Shown: piece after piece, positions 48,126 to 59,559 of the stretch
Numbering within the stretch: the first letter of the stretch is position 1
Layout: each line of letters begins with the position of its first letter
Assembly: GCA_964036315.1 (NCBI GenBank)
Contig: OZ038478.1
Span: 143,735,057-143,799,056 of the forward strand
Origin: Acanthosepion esculentum
Lineage: Eukaryota; Mollusca; Cephalopoda; Sepiida; Sepiidae
Length of the DNA stretch: 64,000 nucleotides
Direction of reading: 5' to 3'
Notes under the pieces: generated by a model
Told to the model about the DNA's origin: nothing
Databases searched by the model: none
What the model saw: the letters and a program-made list of their open reading frames with translations, nothing else
Made by a program: the position numbers and the translations under genes

Positions 48126-48770
48126 CCAAAATGTTTCTCTCTCTCTCTCTTAAACTAAAAACTTCAAATTCAATATTGAATTAAATGAAAGTCCTTAGTC
48201 CTGTTTCATTTTCACACGAATTTTGGAATAACTTCTTTTTTAATTTACTGAGTTTTATAAGCATATACATTCATAATATTAGTTTCTAAGGATATGGGGA
48301 AATCCAATCATTTTAACAAGGAGCAGTAGTGTATTCATATTCACTGACAACTATGGTATCAAATTACGCGTTACTTTCGAAAAGAGGTTACTTCGAGGTA
48401 GGGAAGGGGTGACTTTTCCAGTGAATGTTAACATCCGTTCAACGCATGTTGTCTGGTCTTTTACAACGACAAAAAGTTTTTTCGCCACTTTTGTTTCGCC
48501 GTTAAATTTTTACTTGTATACATAAATATGTTTTTTTCAAAGGGTTGTTTGTATATGAATACGTCGTAATGAACTATAATTTTAAAATATTATTCTAATT
48601 TTAATTACTAATAATCTATACTTTTTTTAAAACAAATAAATATAATAGAATTACTTAAATAATTTAAATTAATATCAAATATCAAATGTAAATATAATAT
48701 TTCATTTATCGGCCTTTTTTTAAACATTATTTAAGGCAACTTTTTGACAATGTTGGCAAAGAATCGCTAT
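48126..48770. other. AT-rich intergenic stretch; nothing recognised
   Basis: Begins with a short (TC)n and is then AT-rich with no supported feature. Confidence 0.4.
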
Positions 48771-48779
48771 TTCATTTCA

Positions 48780-49005
48780 TTAATGGGTCACTTAATGACC
48801 TACATATTTTAGCTTTTCTTATGAATTTCCCTTTCACAGTAGGTGTTTTATTCGTTTCTTTTAATTGCCAGGAATATTTGATAGGGACGTATGATTTCAG
48901 TATTAAATATCCTAAACGAACTTTGATATTCGTTGAAGCGCTTCTTGAACACATGTCCTGTGCATCCAATGTAGATTTTACGTTGTCTGGATGGAGCCAT
49001 ATTAG
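48780..49005 (-). pseudogene. GIY-YIG endonuclease fragment, Penelope-like
   Basis: The minus strand reads MAPSRQRKIYIGCTGHVFKK then RFNEYQSSFRIFNTE, then a more degraded IFLAIKRNE. The pattern K-x-x-Y-I-G-x-T followed by F-K-x-R-F-N-E-x-x-S-S-F is the start and helix of a GIY-YIG nuclease as found at the C-terminus of Penelope-like retroelements (YIG is clear; the first GIY is represented by KIYIG). The reverse transcriptase is not present. It differs in sequence from the Penelope-like tail at 44.1-45.4 kb, so two lineages may be represented. Confidence 0.7.
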
Positions 49006-49165
49006 TAAATTTATAATATCTATATATTAGTAAATTTATATAATAATTTATAATATTTATATATTAGTAAATTTATAATATTTATGCTCTGTAGATTTGC
49101 GTTTAACACTGTTTTCTAAAAATAAAAATATTAGTAAGAACACCGGATTATTTTTCTTACTGTAC
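49000..49165. repeat. ATTAGTAAATTTATAATAT tandem plus dispersed flank (copy 1)
   Basis: Three short copies of ATTAGTAAATTTATA occur at about 49002-49075, followed by a segment with TTTATGCTCT, CACTGTTTT and AAGAACACCGGATTA. That segment matches 61863-61965 in the same orientation, and both are followed by dinucleotide microsatellites. Confidence 0.75.
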
Positions 49166-49175
49166 TTTCTCTTTA

Positions 49176-49177
<2 letters not shown>

Positions 49178-49251
<74 letters not shown>

Positions 49252-49269
49252 CTATATATATATATATAT
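49178..49269. repeat. Compound (CA)n(TA)n microsatellite
   Basis: CA run to 49236, then TA-rich to 49269. Confidence 0.97.
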
Positions 49270-49488
49270 GTATGCATTTATGTATGTATGCTTGCGTGTG
49301 TGCGTTTGTGTTTCGTTAAACTTGACAGACAAGGTACTGCGTCTAAGCTTTTTATTTAATTTGTTTTGTGTTCGTAGAAGTGTTTTCTATACTGCTCTAG
49401 ACTGTGTAGAAACTGTAGTTCCAAGCTGTAGATCAATATATTGCTGACACATTTGTTTCGGTGTTCCTGGTATTTATTTCGAGATAAT
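49270..49488. other. Short unassigned stretch
   Basis: No recognised sequence between the microsatellite and the LINE tail. Confidence 0.4.
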
Positions 49489-49489
49489 T

Positions 49490-50020
49490 GATAAAATCCA
49501 AAGATCAATCAGCAATATTATTGGTCCTGACTTGGCGTCTCAGCTTCAGTCACTTTCCCTCCGCCGTAATTTGCTTCCCTGTCTCTTTTTTGGAAAATAC
49601 TTTCATGGTAATTGTGCGGATGAGCCCTTCGCTATGGCACCTAGACTTAAATAATTAATTTAAGCGCAGTAATAGATCTTATCACTTTATATAGGAAATG
49701 AATAGATGTAAGCATAAATTCGATGCTTTCACGTTTTTTTTTTCTCGAACTTCTCGCTTATGGAACTCTCTTCCCGTTCTAAGCTTTCCACCAACTTTGA
49801 TCTTCAAACATTTAAAAGCAATGTCAATAGTTATCTACTCTTTTCCTTATTACTCTTCTATTGTTCCCGCTTCCTCCATAATGTCGTCTGGTTTAAAATG
49901 CTTTCACACCCAGTAACCCCTTGTGTCTTAGTGGCTTTGCTGTGGTACGTTTTTTCCAGGTTGTTAACTTTGAGTCAGCTGCTATTGTTTTGGGGTCTCT
50001 CGAAATCATTTCTATTTCTG
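49490..50020 (+). pseudogene. LINE C-terminal fragment and 3' UTR
   Basis: RSISNIIGPDLASQLQSLSL then RRNLLPCLFFGKYFHGNCAD precede a gap of stops, followed by FFSRTSRLWNSLPVLSFPP with a TFDLQTFKSNVNSYL continuation in the alternate frame (about 49735-49840). The RR.....L...YFHG.C.DE and R...LWNSLP...FP...DLQ.FK..V blocks are the standard C-terminus of the Jockey/CR1-like LINE family whose palm fragment lies at 47.7 kb on the same strand. The two may be remains of one insertion separated by 1.4 kb of other sequence. The following 180 bp resemble, in order, the sequence after the same C-terminus on the minus strand at 60.0-60.1 kb, so they are probably 3' UTR. Confidence 0.8.
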
Positions 50021-51040
50021 TAACTTATTTCACAAGAAGGAAGGCAATGAATTCAATAGGTTGAAAGTGGTCACTGGGAGTTAGAGAATATTAGAAAAAC
50101 TATTATTGAGGAGAGACGACAAAATAACAAGAGTTATGAAGACAATTTTTGAATATCAAAGTTCAGTAAGCATCCAGAAGAAGGTCCCACAAGCAAGAAG
50201 TGCCATAGAAGAAACTTTTAGCATATAACTTACGGTTACATCTAGCCATTACACCTATAAACTCACGAGGCCTTGCCACCAATCTAGTACTCCGTTTAAA
50301 TTCATAAAATTTAGGTACCGTAGCGGTAAGTTCACGCTATCAGTTACCATGAATGTATGTATTGAAAAGTCACATTAAGGCTACATTCTGGCGATAGAAA
50401 ATAGACTGAAGCCGAGATATCACGTCAGGGCTAATATCATTGCATATTATTCGTTGTATTTTATCATGAATCTTTAAATATATAGCAGGAACACTTGACA
50501 AGTTGCGGCTGCTTTATTCAAATCAAAGTCGGTGTTAAAAAATGTTGATAAAACAAAAGTATAAAAATATATGAAAATAAATATTAATTCTATATTTTGG
50601 TAACAACCATTTCCTGGCATTGCTTGCATGGCGAAATAAGTTTTTTAAAGGAGATTAGTTTGCCTAAAGTAATCACTCATTCCCTTTTTATTCAACCATC
50701 AGGGAATGCCAGTGACTAGATCTTGCATTGAAGTATTGGATAAAGTTCAAGTAGGATATTTATGTATTCTCAAAGAGCTTTAGAACTAAGTGAATATTTG
50801 GGAACTCAACCTGTTTCGAAATTAGTTTTATGATTCCCTTCTCATTATCGTTATGGCAAAACTTACAGAGTGAAAATGTAAGTAACAAAGGAAGAATATG
50901 AAGAGAAAGAAAGAAATTTAATAATAAAAAAGAAAGGTGTATTTTCAATCAAGGCAATAATGTCAATTAACAGTTAAAAAGATAAAGAAAACGAAAGAAA
51001 GAATTAAAGTTTTCGCTTGTAAAGACATTTTATCCCCCCT
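50021..51040. other. Intergenic stretch; nothing recognised
   Basis: No supported coding, RNA or repeat feature. Confidence 0.4.
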
Positions 51041-51640
51041 CTCTCTCTCTCTCTTACTGTGTGCATTCGTGTCTGCGTATGCATGTTTGTAATTGGATTC
51101 GTTAATGTTCATATACATGGGACGAATCTGTTTTTTATACAAGCGCGTCTTTGTAAACGAATGTCTCTATACGTATGTCTATTAGTGTGTTTTTTTTCTT
51201 TCACCCATCAGCGTTATTGCAGGTGTATATATGCAAACAGAATTGAGTCTCTCTGTGCGTGTGTGCATGCGTACGTATGTATGTTTGCATCTGCAATCGA
51301 TAATGGGAATATACGTGTGCCTATGTGGATGAATACCTCTATACGTGTGTGTATTAGTTTTTATATTTTGCCTATGAGCGTTATTACATATGTGCATGTG
51401 AGGACAAGAGTTAGTATCAGTGTGCATGCATGTGGATATCCGTATACGCATTCATGGTCGAATGTGTGCGTTTGACAGATAGATTTGTTGATACTGAGGT
51501 ATTCTCATCAGTGTATATAATTGATTTGTCAGTGTGTGTGATACCGTATGCAAAAATGTACGCTTTGTATGTATAGAGTGGTGTGATGTGTGTGTGTGTG
51601 TGTGTGTGTGTGCGTGAGTGTTTATGTGTAGCGTTTGTTA
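51041..51640. repeat. Cryptically simple TG/TA-rich region with (TC)n and (GT)n
   Basis: Starts with a TC run (51041-51054) and contains a GT run (51587-51612). Between them, TGTGTGCATGCG-like and TACGTATGTC-like words recur and a segment CTCTATACGT...TATTAGT...GCGTTATT appears twice about 180 bp apart (about 51168 and 51341). The 138-codon open frame here (51059-51475) is cysteine/valine-rich low complexity and is not called as a gene. Confidence 0.65.
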
Positions 51641-52610
51641 ATAATTTGCCTAGATGCTTGTCTGCAAGTTTTTGTGCAAGAATACTGCGAATTTCTCGCG
51701 GTGCCAAGCACTAAGCAATGTGTTCAACAGTTGTAAATTCTTTGATCCAAAGTACGTTAGCAACATCTAAAAATCAATAACCCTACCCACCATCTACAGA
51801 GGTTCGATCTGCTTTCCGTCACAAATAAAGCCGGTCATGTCCTCGAGGGACTAGTTGGCACTGCGATCTGGATAACACCAGAATTGAAATTTCGAAACTT
51901 GTGATGTTTTATTTAACAAATTTCCTTCAATGTCAAAAAAGTCGGTGCGTTCAAGTTTAAATAATATTGTCCAGTGTTTTCAAACCAGTTTCGAATTTAA
52001 TTACACTTCCTCGAAGGATTAAATGGAGAAGCTGATTCAAGTGAGGTGCCTATCAGCCACATTTTCTTTCATAGATGCAATGACCGACTTGTCATCGCTC
52101 GAGATTTGCTTTTGATTGGTGAACCTATAGATACATGTTTCTTACGCTGATTATAATTTAAAATAAGTCCACATATATTTACATGTTTGTAAATGAACAA
52201 TATGCATTATGGTAAAAAAAGGCGAACTGAGACAAAATCTCGTAAATGATTTCAAAGATAATACGAGCCATTGTGAAATGACAGAGATCTTTCAGTAGAG
52301 TCATTTCGAAAAGGTAACTGTTGTGTTTCATCTACCAAAGAAAACTTGTCAGGCAGCCAAGTGAAGGCGAAACGCATAATTAAGACAAATGATTAATCCT
52401 ACAAATTAAGATCACGTGCTTGAGATAATGGAACAAACAAAGTCGTTTGAAAACGAGAATATTATTTTTCCATGTATTTCTGATAAAACGGAATGGTTCA
52501 AAGGATTTTAAATAAATATTTTACTTTTTTCTCGGTATCTTGGTTCTAATCATTTTCTCACTCGAATACAAAACAAATAATGCAGTTCTCAACCTCTACA
52601 GAAAGTGTAG
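51641..52610. other. Intergenic stretch; nothing recognised
   Basis: Mixed composition, no recognised coding or repeat structure. Confidence 0.4.
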
Positions 52611-52619
52611 TGTGTTTAG

Positions 52620-55228
52620 ATAGAATTAAGATCACAGCTCGTTTACAAACATTCTGTGATAGTAAAGGTACTGCTGTCACTGACCATTTGATAAAATTAT
52701 CATCACAGCTGGTTTACAAACATTCTGTGATAATAAATATACTTCTGTCACTGCCTATTTGATACACTTAGCATCAGAGCTCGTTTAAAAATCTTCTATA
52801 ATAGTAAATATACTGCTGTCACTGACCATTTGATATAATTAACATCACAGCTCGTTTACAAACATTCTATGATAGTAAATATACTTCTGTCACTGCCTAT
52901 TTGATACAATTAGCATCACAGCTCGTTTAAAAATCTTCTATAATAGTAAATATACTGCTTCCACTGACCATTTGATATAATTAACATCACAGCTCGTTTA
53001 CAAACATTCTGTGATAGTAAATATACTGCTGGCACTGACCATTTGATAAAATTAATATCTCACCTCCTTTACAAACATCCTGTGATAGTAAATATAATGA
53101 TGTCACTGACCATTTGATAAAATTCACATCACTGCTCGTTTACAAACATTCTGTGATAATAAAGATACTACTGTCACTGACCATTTGATAAAACTAACAT
53201 ACCAGCTCGTTTACAAACATTTTATGATAGTAAATATACTGCTGTCACTGACCATATGATACGATTAAGATCACAGCTCGTTTACAAACATCTGTGATAG
53301 TAAATATTCAGCTGTCAATGACCGTTGGATAAAATTAATATCACAGCTAATTTACAAACATTCTAAGATAGTAAAGATACTGCTGTCACTGACCATTTGA
53401 TACAATTAACATCACAACTCGATTACAAACATTCTATGATAGCAAATATACTTCTGTCACTGACCATTTCATATAAATAGCATCACAGCTTGTTTACAAA
53501 CATTCTGTGATAGGAATTATACTGCTGTCACTGACCATTTCTTACATGTAAGATCACAGCTCGTTTACAAATATTCCATGATAGTAAATATGGTGCTGGC
53601 ACTGACCATTTGAATAAATTAACATACCAGCTCGTTTATAAACATTCTATGATAGTAAATATGGTGCTGTCACTGACCAGTTGATAAAATTAAGATCTCA
53701 GCTCGTTTACAAACATTCTGTGATAGTAAATAAAGAGTTGTCACTGACCATTTGATAAAATTAATATCACAACTCGTTTACAAACATTCTGTGATAGGAA
53801 ATATACTGCTGGCACTGACTATTTGTTTCAAGTAAGATCACAGCACGTTTACAAATTTTATATGATAGTAAATATACTGCTGTCACTGACTATTTGATAC
53901 AATTATCATCACAGCTCGTTTACAGATATAGTATGATAGTAAATAAACTACTGTCACTCACCATTTGATAAAATTAACATAACAGCTCGTTTACAAACAT
54001 TCTGTGATAGTAAATATACTGCTGTCACTGTCTATTTGATACAATTAAGATCACAGCTCCTTTACTAACATCTGTGATAGTAAATATTCAGCTGTCAATA
54101 ACCATTGGATAAAATTAATATCACAGCTAATTTACAAACATTCTATGATAGTAAATATACTGTTGTCACTGACACTTTGATACAATTCACATCACAGCTC
54201 GTTTACAAACATTCTGTGATAGTAAAGGCACTGCTGCCACTGTCCATTTGATAACATTATCATCACAGCTCTTTTACAAACATTCTATGATAGTAAATAT
54301 ACTGCTGTCTCTAGCCATTTGTTAAAATTAACCTCACAGCTCTTTTACAAACATTCTATGATAGTAAATATACTGCTAGTATATATATATGACAGCTCTT
54401 TCACATTTATGTAATAGTAAATATACTGCTGTTACTGACCATTTGATACAATTCACATCACAACTCGTTTACAAATACTCCGTGATAGTAAATATACTGC
54501 TGTCAATGACCATTAGATAAAATTAATATCACAGCTCGTTTAGAAAGATTCTATCATAGTAAATATACTGCTGTCACTGACCATTTGATATAATTTAAAT
54601 CACAACTCGTTTACAAACATTCTGTGATGGTAAATATACTTCAGTCACTAACCGTTTTTACATTTATCATGTCAGCTCGTTCACAAACATTCTGTGATAG
54701 GAAATATACTCCTGTCAATGACCATCTGTTACAGGTAAGATCTCAGCTCGTTTACAAATATTCTGTGATAGTAAATATACTGCTGTCACTGACGATTTGA
54801 TACAATTAAGATCACCGCTCGTTTACAAACATTCTGCGATAGTAAATATATTGCTGTCACGTACCATTTGATACAATTAATATCACATCTCGTTTATAAA
54901 CATCCTATGATAGTAAATATACTGCTGTCACTGACCATTTGATACAATTAAGATCACCGCTCGTTTACAAACATTCTATGATTGGAAATATACTGCTGTC
55001 ACTGACCATTTGATACAATTAAGATCACAACTCGTTTTCAAACATTCTATGATAGGAAATATACTGCTGTCACTGACCATTTGATACAATTAACATCACA
55101 ACTCGTTTTCAAACATTCTGTGATAGTAAATATACTGGTGTCACTGACCATTTATACAATTAACATCCCAGGTTGTTTACAAACATTCTATAATAGGAAA
55201 TATACTGCTGTCAATGACCATTTGATAC
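52620..55228. repeat. 71-bp minisatellite with an internal inverted repeat
   Basis: About 37 diverged head-to-tail units of 71 bp. The phase is clear from the ATCACAGCTCGTTTACAAAC start, followed by ATTCTGTGATAGTAAATATA, CTGCTGTCACTGACCATTTG and ATACAATTAA. Successive CTCG/CTGG landmarks at 52638, 52709 and 52780 are 71 bp apart. Each unit carries ATCACAG and CTGTGAT, perfect complements separated by 16 nt. The CTATGAT variant in many units breaks one pair. Sequence divergence is much higher than in the 93-bp satellite and no higher-order blocks were obvious. A small anomaly with TATATATATATGAC interrupts a unit near 54379. The array stops abruptly at the first base of an LTR. Confidence 0.95.
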
Positions 55229-55863
55229 TGTGCTGTTCCTTATTTTATTTTCCATACACACAATAAAAATTAATTCACACCACGGGTATCAAAAAATACA
55301 ACTGCGCGGGAATTCACCCCTCATCATGCCCTGTGGGGTCAAAAACATGTACGGAGCACCCAAAAGTCCGGACGTAGTGAAAAGCACACCACGTGGTAAA
55401 AAAAATATGATTTATTGACCAATCAGGGCTCGACATAAGAAACCCATTTCTTAATCTCCCCGGAGCCTCATCATTCAGATATAAGGAAGGTAGAAACTCT
55501 CATCAGACCAGAGGGAGAACAGTGATAAGCCGACATCAAAGCGACACGGACAGCTTCGAACACACACACACACACACAGAATTCAGCAGTTCACACAACA
55601 GGCAGTATCGCGTATCAGTGAACATTCCTTCACCCTCTCTTTCTTTCATCTCGCTCGCTACACATCGTCCTACCTTTTCCCTCTCACATTCCCAGTGCCT
55701 TTCTTTCTCCTTTTCTTCCACTGCTTTACGGACAATTTCATTTTTGTACAAAAAAATAATTCTTATATTTTTTTTACGAAAATAAACAAAAGTTTATTTT
55801 GCTTTATTTGTAGTGTATTTTCCTTTTATTATTTGTCTGAGGGACTTCTTTGTACGCTCAACA
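55229..55863 (+). mobile_element. Gypsy-type long terminal repeat
   Basis: Begins TGTGCTGTTCC exactly where the 71-bp array breaks off and ends CGCTCAACA, with a primer-binding site two bases later. A TATA-like GATATAAGG lies at 55479-55487 and a polyadenylation signal AATAAA at 55781-55786, in the expected U3-to-R order. The element is therefore a 5' LTR on the plus strand. Length (635 bp) and composition (GC-richer than flanks) fit. The 3' LTR is not in the window, so target-site duplication cannot be tested. Confidence 0.8.
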
Positions 55864-55865
55864 AT

Positions 55866-55880
55866 TGGTGACCGACGTGA
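55866..55880 (+). other. Retrotransposon primer-binding site
   Basis: TGGTGACCGACGTGA follows the LTR end by two bases and begins with TGG, complementary to the CCA end of a tRNA. The priming tRNA was not identified. Confidence 0.75.
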
Positions 55881-55925
55881 GACACTTCATTTAAAAAAAC
55901 AAACAAAACGAAAAGGAAGGACACA

Positions 55926-56043
55926 ATGGAAACACAATCTTCGGAAACCCCTCTCCCCAAACTATCGTTGAATATCCCGGCTACCTTCTCATTTTTAATT
56001 TGCTTGTCGTTTTCTCTATTGCAGAATGTCTATTTTTCGATAT
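55926..56043 (+). pseudogene. Truncated gag-like start of the LTR element
   Basis: A 39-codon frame begins at an ATG 46 bases after the primer-binding site (METQSSETPLPKLSLNIP...), in the normal position of gag in Gypsy-type elements. After about 20 codons it runs into the inverted pol fragment (from about 55981) and soon stops, so no gag domain remains. Confidence 0.5.
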
Positions 56044-56292
56044 AGACATGGTTCTGGAGAAAAGGAATATGTTCCTCCACGACAGACTTAAAGAAGCGGC
56101 TACGGCGTCTGTTTCTACTACCAGAGGCAGTGTATGATCGGGAGTAGTAATAGCTGCTTTCACTATACCACTCTTTAACTCGTTAAATGTTTTCTCTGCT
56201 ATGGGAGATAACGGAAAGTTTGATACTGCTGTTGTCAGAGTGTGGAACGTATTTGAAAAACATGATAACCAATGAGAATATTTTGCAAGCAT
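55981..56292 (-). pseudogene. Gypsy-type pol fragment (RT end / RNase H), inverted
   Basis: The minus strand reads NFPLSPIAEKTFNELKSGIV, then ITTPDHTLPLVVETDA, LFSRTMSISKNRHSAIEKT. The order A...F..LK..I..A.......LP...ETDAS...I...L, followed by A.FSR.L...E....IEKE, is that of the RT-connection/RNase H region of Ty3/Gypsy polymerases, including the first catalytic Asp in ETDA. The usual S after ETDA and the following residues are disrupted, and no integrase or upstream RT remains. Its orientation is opposite to the adjacent LTR and gag start, which indicates an inversion or a second element. Confidence 0.75.
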
Positions 56293-56339
56293 TCCTAAAT
56301 CTTTGGGGAGTGGTAAGCTGAGTAAGGATTTCGTTGTTT

Positions 56340-56940
56340 TTACTTACAATATAAAAATACCACTATAAGTCAGCTCTTTTTACACAACACAGTTGGGCCA
56401 CCTTTTGCCAAATTCTAATGAATGGAGTCGTTTCCTTTCCGTCCTAATCTTGATTTTAAGCCGATGCCGAAAGAACAAGATTAGTTGGGAAGAGGTAAAA
56501 CTTCTGGTTCCCATACAATTCCTTGTGTCGCGTCGACCATATCATAACTCGCATAATGTTTTCGGCCAATAGAAAACTAGGAAACATTTAAAACCAAAAT
56601 TCAAATAATCTTCAATTCCCAGAAACAAATTCTTTTACGGATCTTTTCGCGAGGCGACGCGAAGTTTGGTCATCGTCCAATGGAAAGGCGCGAATCATAT
56701 CCGGGAGTGAATTCCCAAATGAACTTTTCAAACCCCAAATGCGAAATAAAAGACGAGCAAGTTCGCCTGTCACCAGAGAGAAAGAGACGAGCGTATTAAC
56801 ACGTTGCTTGACAAATGACAAGCGATCGTTATTATTATCTCTATCTCCCTCACCTCTTTTATACTTTATAAACGAACGGAACATTTTAAGAGTGAGCGAT
56901 TACTTCAAAGACATTTCTACCCTACGATAACGCTCATACA
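56340..56940. promoter_or_regulatory. GC-richer promoter-like stretch, possibly LTR-derived
   Basis: In 56400-56930 base composition is more balanced than in the flanks. CCAAT boxes occur at 56566-56570 and 56677-56681, and a TATAAA at 56867-56872 in CTTTATAAACG context. The spacing would fit a plus-strand promoter starting near 56900, yet no coding sequence follows. It may instead be U3 of another LTR. No function is proven. Confidence 0.3.
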
Positions 56941-57076
56941 TACATGCATACATACATCCACACATACGTTCCTGCCTACGTACACATAAACTCATTCTTG
57001 CAAGGACTACTACGAACATGTTGACGACCTTGTATCAACCAAAATACATTAATTTTATTTGTAAATACCTAAATTG

Positions 57077-57079
<3 letters not shown>
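56941..57079. other. CATA-rich and unassigned sequence
   Basis: ACATACATGCATACATACAT-type simple sequence around 56936-56965, then nothing recognised. Confidence 0.5.
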
Positions 57080-57120
<41 letters not shown>

Positions 57121-57133
57121 GTATATATATATA
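57080..57133. repeat. (AT)n microsatellite
   Basis: AT run with two TATG interruptions. Confidence 0.95.
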
Positions 57134-57695
57134 AATTTGTTGTTTCACATTACAATTTAATTTTCTTGTTTTATACCCCTCTTATGATGGGCTAGCTATC
57201 TAACTAACAAGGCCAAATCAAACTAATCTGTTTCAACACTCATACTAATACAACACTCATTTCTTGTAAAAGCTGTGATAACTTAGCAAAGATTCAGCCA
57301 TATATTTACGCGGCCAAATTAGTTTAAAATGTTTGGCTGTCATTGCAAAAGCAAATTGAAGGAAAATAATAGTCCTGTCAGGTGACACGTCTTCCCAATT
57401 CAATCTGCTAGTAGATGTCTCCTGACATTTAAACTTTCCTTGCAACATGTATAAAGATTTTGACTAAGTGACCCACGTAAATACAGATACCCAGCACAAA
57501 GATTATGGCAATACGAAATGATATATCTAATTTGAGTGAATTTACATTCATTTATAGGTTTTTCCATATCAGATTTACTTGACATTTGGTAAAAATCTAT
57601 TCGGTCATTTTTTCTTTACTTTTTTTGTCCGGAAAAAAAATATGGTTCGTGTATTTTTGCTATATTTGTGCAATTTTATTTCTTTGTCGTTTATA
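57134..57695. other. Intergenic stretch; nothing recognised
   Basis: Overlapping minus-strand frames at 57257-57448 and 57400-57585 have no recognised domain. Confidence 0.4.
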
Positions 57696-57725
57696 TCCAC
57701 TGTGCCATGTGTCCTTGAGGAGACA

Positions 57726-57736
57726 TGGCACAGTAG
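57726..57736 (+). promoter_or_regulatory. Pol III A box
   Basis: TGGCACAGTAG fits the TRGYNNARNNG consensus. Confidence 0.75.
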
Positions 57737-57780
57737 ATAAAGGCGTTGGTTAGATCCAGTGACAGACCCAAAGAGTGTGA

Positions 57781-57789
57781 GTTCAATAC
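57781..57789 (+). promoter_or_regulatory. Pol III B box
   Basis: GTTCAATAC fits the GWTCRANNC consensus. Confidence 0.75.
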
Positions 57790-58218
57790 CTGGTTCAGAC
57801 AGTGGAGAACTTTCAGAGGGAAAATTAGCAGGAGATAACTGGTAACTGACATCCATCAAACATGGCTCGTGGAACTAGAACAGTCTACCCCAGTGATCGA
57901 AATAAAGGGTTCGGTTCGAAATTCCAACCACCTGAAGAAGGCCGGAGCGTACAACGGCCGAAACGTTGTGACAAAAATAGCGACAAAGATGAGGACAATA
58001 GTCCGACTAATGTAAATACTGTCACTGACACAGAAAAAAGATAAATGTAAAAAAAAACGGATTCATGAATGAAAGCACAGAAATGTGAACATCGTAGGAC
58101 GTCTATGAACGAAGAAAATAAAATATACGTCTTAAAAAATGTTAATGTAATGAAATACGAAAAAATATTGTAAATTGTATACCTAATTTTGGTCCACTCA
58201 GTGTATGTACACACACAC

Positions 58219-59110
<892 letters not shown>

Positions 59111-59438
59111 ATTATTGTTGTGGATATCAATCCGGTATCAAATAATAACAAACGCCAAGAATGAATATAGGAAATAAATGTATTAACGTAATAATACAAA
59201 CTGGTAATACAGGTTAGTAGTTCCAGGAATGCGGGTTAGTAGCAAAATATATATATATACAATCTTTGGTATCGACGTATGACTTCTTACTGAGTCTACG
59301 TGTTCGTTACTGTGATTCTTGCCGCTACGTTCTACTGCTACTACTGTCCCACTTGAATGTCCGTGTATTCACTGGCAGCAGTATATATATATACCCTGGG
59401 TGAGTCCATTTGTGTAAAAAGGGGTTATCAACAATTAT
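59111..59438 (+). mobile_element. Solo LTR 1 with 5-bp target-site duplication
   Basis: The LTR proper is 59116-59433 (318 bp), beginning TGTTGTGG and ending TATCAACA, flanked on both sides by ATTAT (59111-59115 and 59434-59438). It is homologous along its length to solo LTR 2: shared segments include ATCCGGTATCAAATAATAAC, GTTCCAGGAATGCGGGTTAG, CTTACTGAGTCTACGTGTTC and CCTGGGTGAGTCCATTTGT. A perfect direct repeat around a single LTR is the signature of recombination between the two LTRs of one insertion, leaving one. A TATATATATATACC run at about 59383 may be the TATA region. Confidence 0.9.
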
Positions 59439-59555
59439 CTTAGGTAAGTTTTTTGGTATGATGTTTTTAAATGGGCCAGATTTTTGAAAATCTAAGAAGA
59501 CACAAGCAATCATAACACTTGTAGGGAATCCCAGCAGAATCATTGTTTCGAGAAC
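59439..59555. other. Short unassigned stretch
   Basis: The minus-strand frame 59325-59543 overlaps the solo LTR and has no recognised domain. Confidence 0.4.
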
Positions 59556-59559
59556 AAAC

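Larger units (their letters stand above)
57700..58050 (+). mobile_element. tRNA-derived SINE
   Basis: Internal RNA polymerase III promoter boxes are perfect matches to the tRNA pattern: A box TGGCACAGTAG (57726-57736) and B box GTTCAATAC (57781-57789), spaced as in a tRNA. The sequence continues far beyond tRNA length with a body that includes CATCCATCAAACATGGCT (57850-57867), GAAGAAGGCCGG and ACGGCCGAAACGTTGTGA (57955-57972), and an A-rich end near 58035. A cloverleaf tRNA is not formed, so this is a SINE and not a tRNA gene. GGCCG/CGGCC around GAGCGTACAA can form a small hairpin. The 5' end overlaps an inverted repeat (57700-57733). The resemblance of the body to cephalopod SINEs is recalled, not checked. 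Confidence 0.75.

Noticed and set aside
48821..49030. 69-codon plus-strand ORF
   Set aside because: Antisense shadow of the GIY-YIG fragment on the minus strand.
51059..51475. 138-codon cysteine/valine-rich ORF
   Set aside because: Lies in cryptically simple TG/TA-rich sequence with an opposing overlapping frame; no domain, no conservation evidence.
57720..57800. tRNA gene
   Set aside because: A and B boxes are perfect, but the arms do not pair into a cloverleaf and the repeat body continues for about 250 bp; SINE is the better call.
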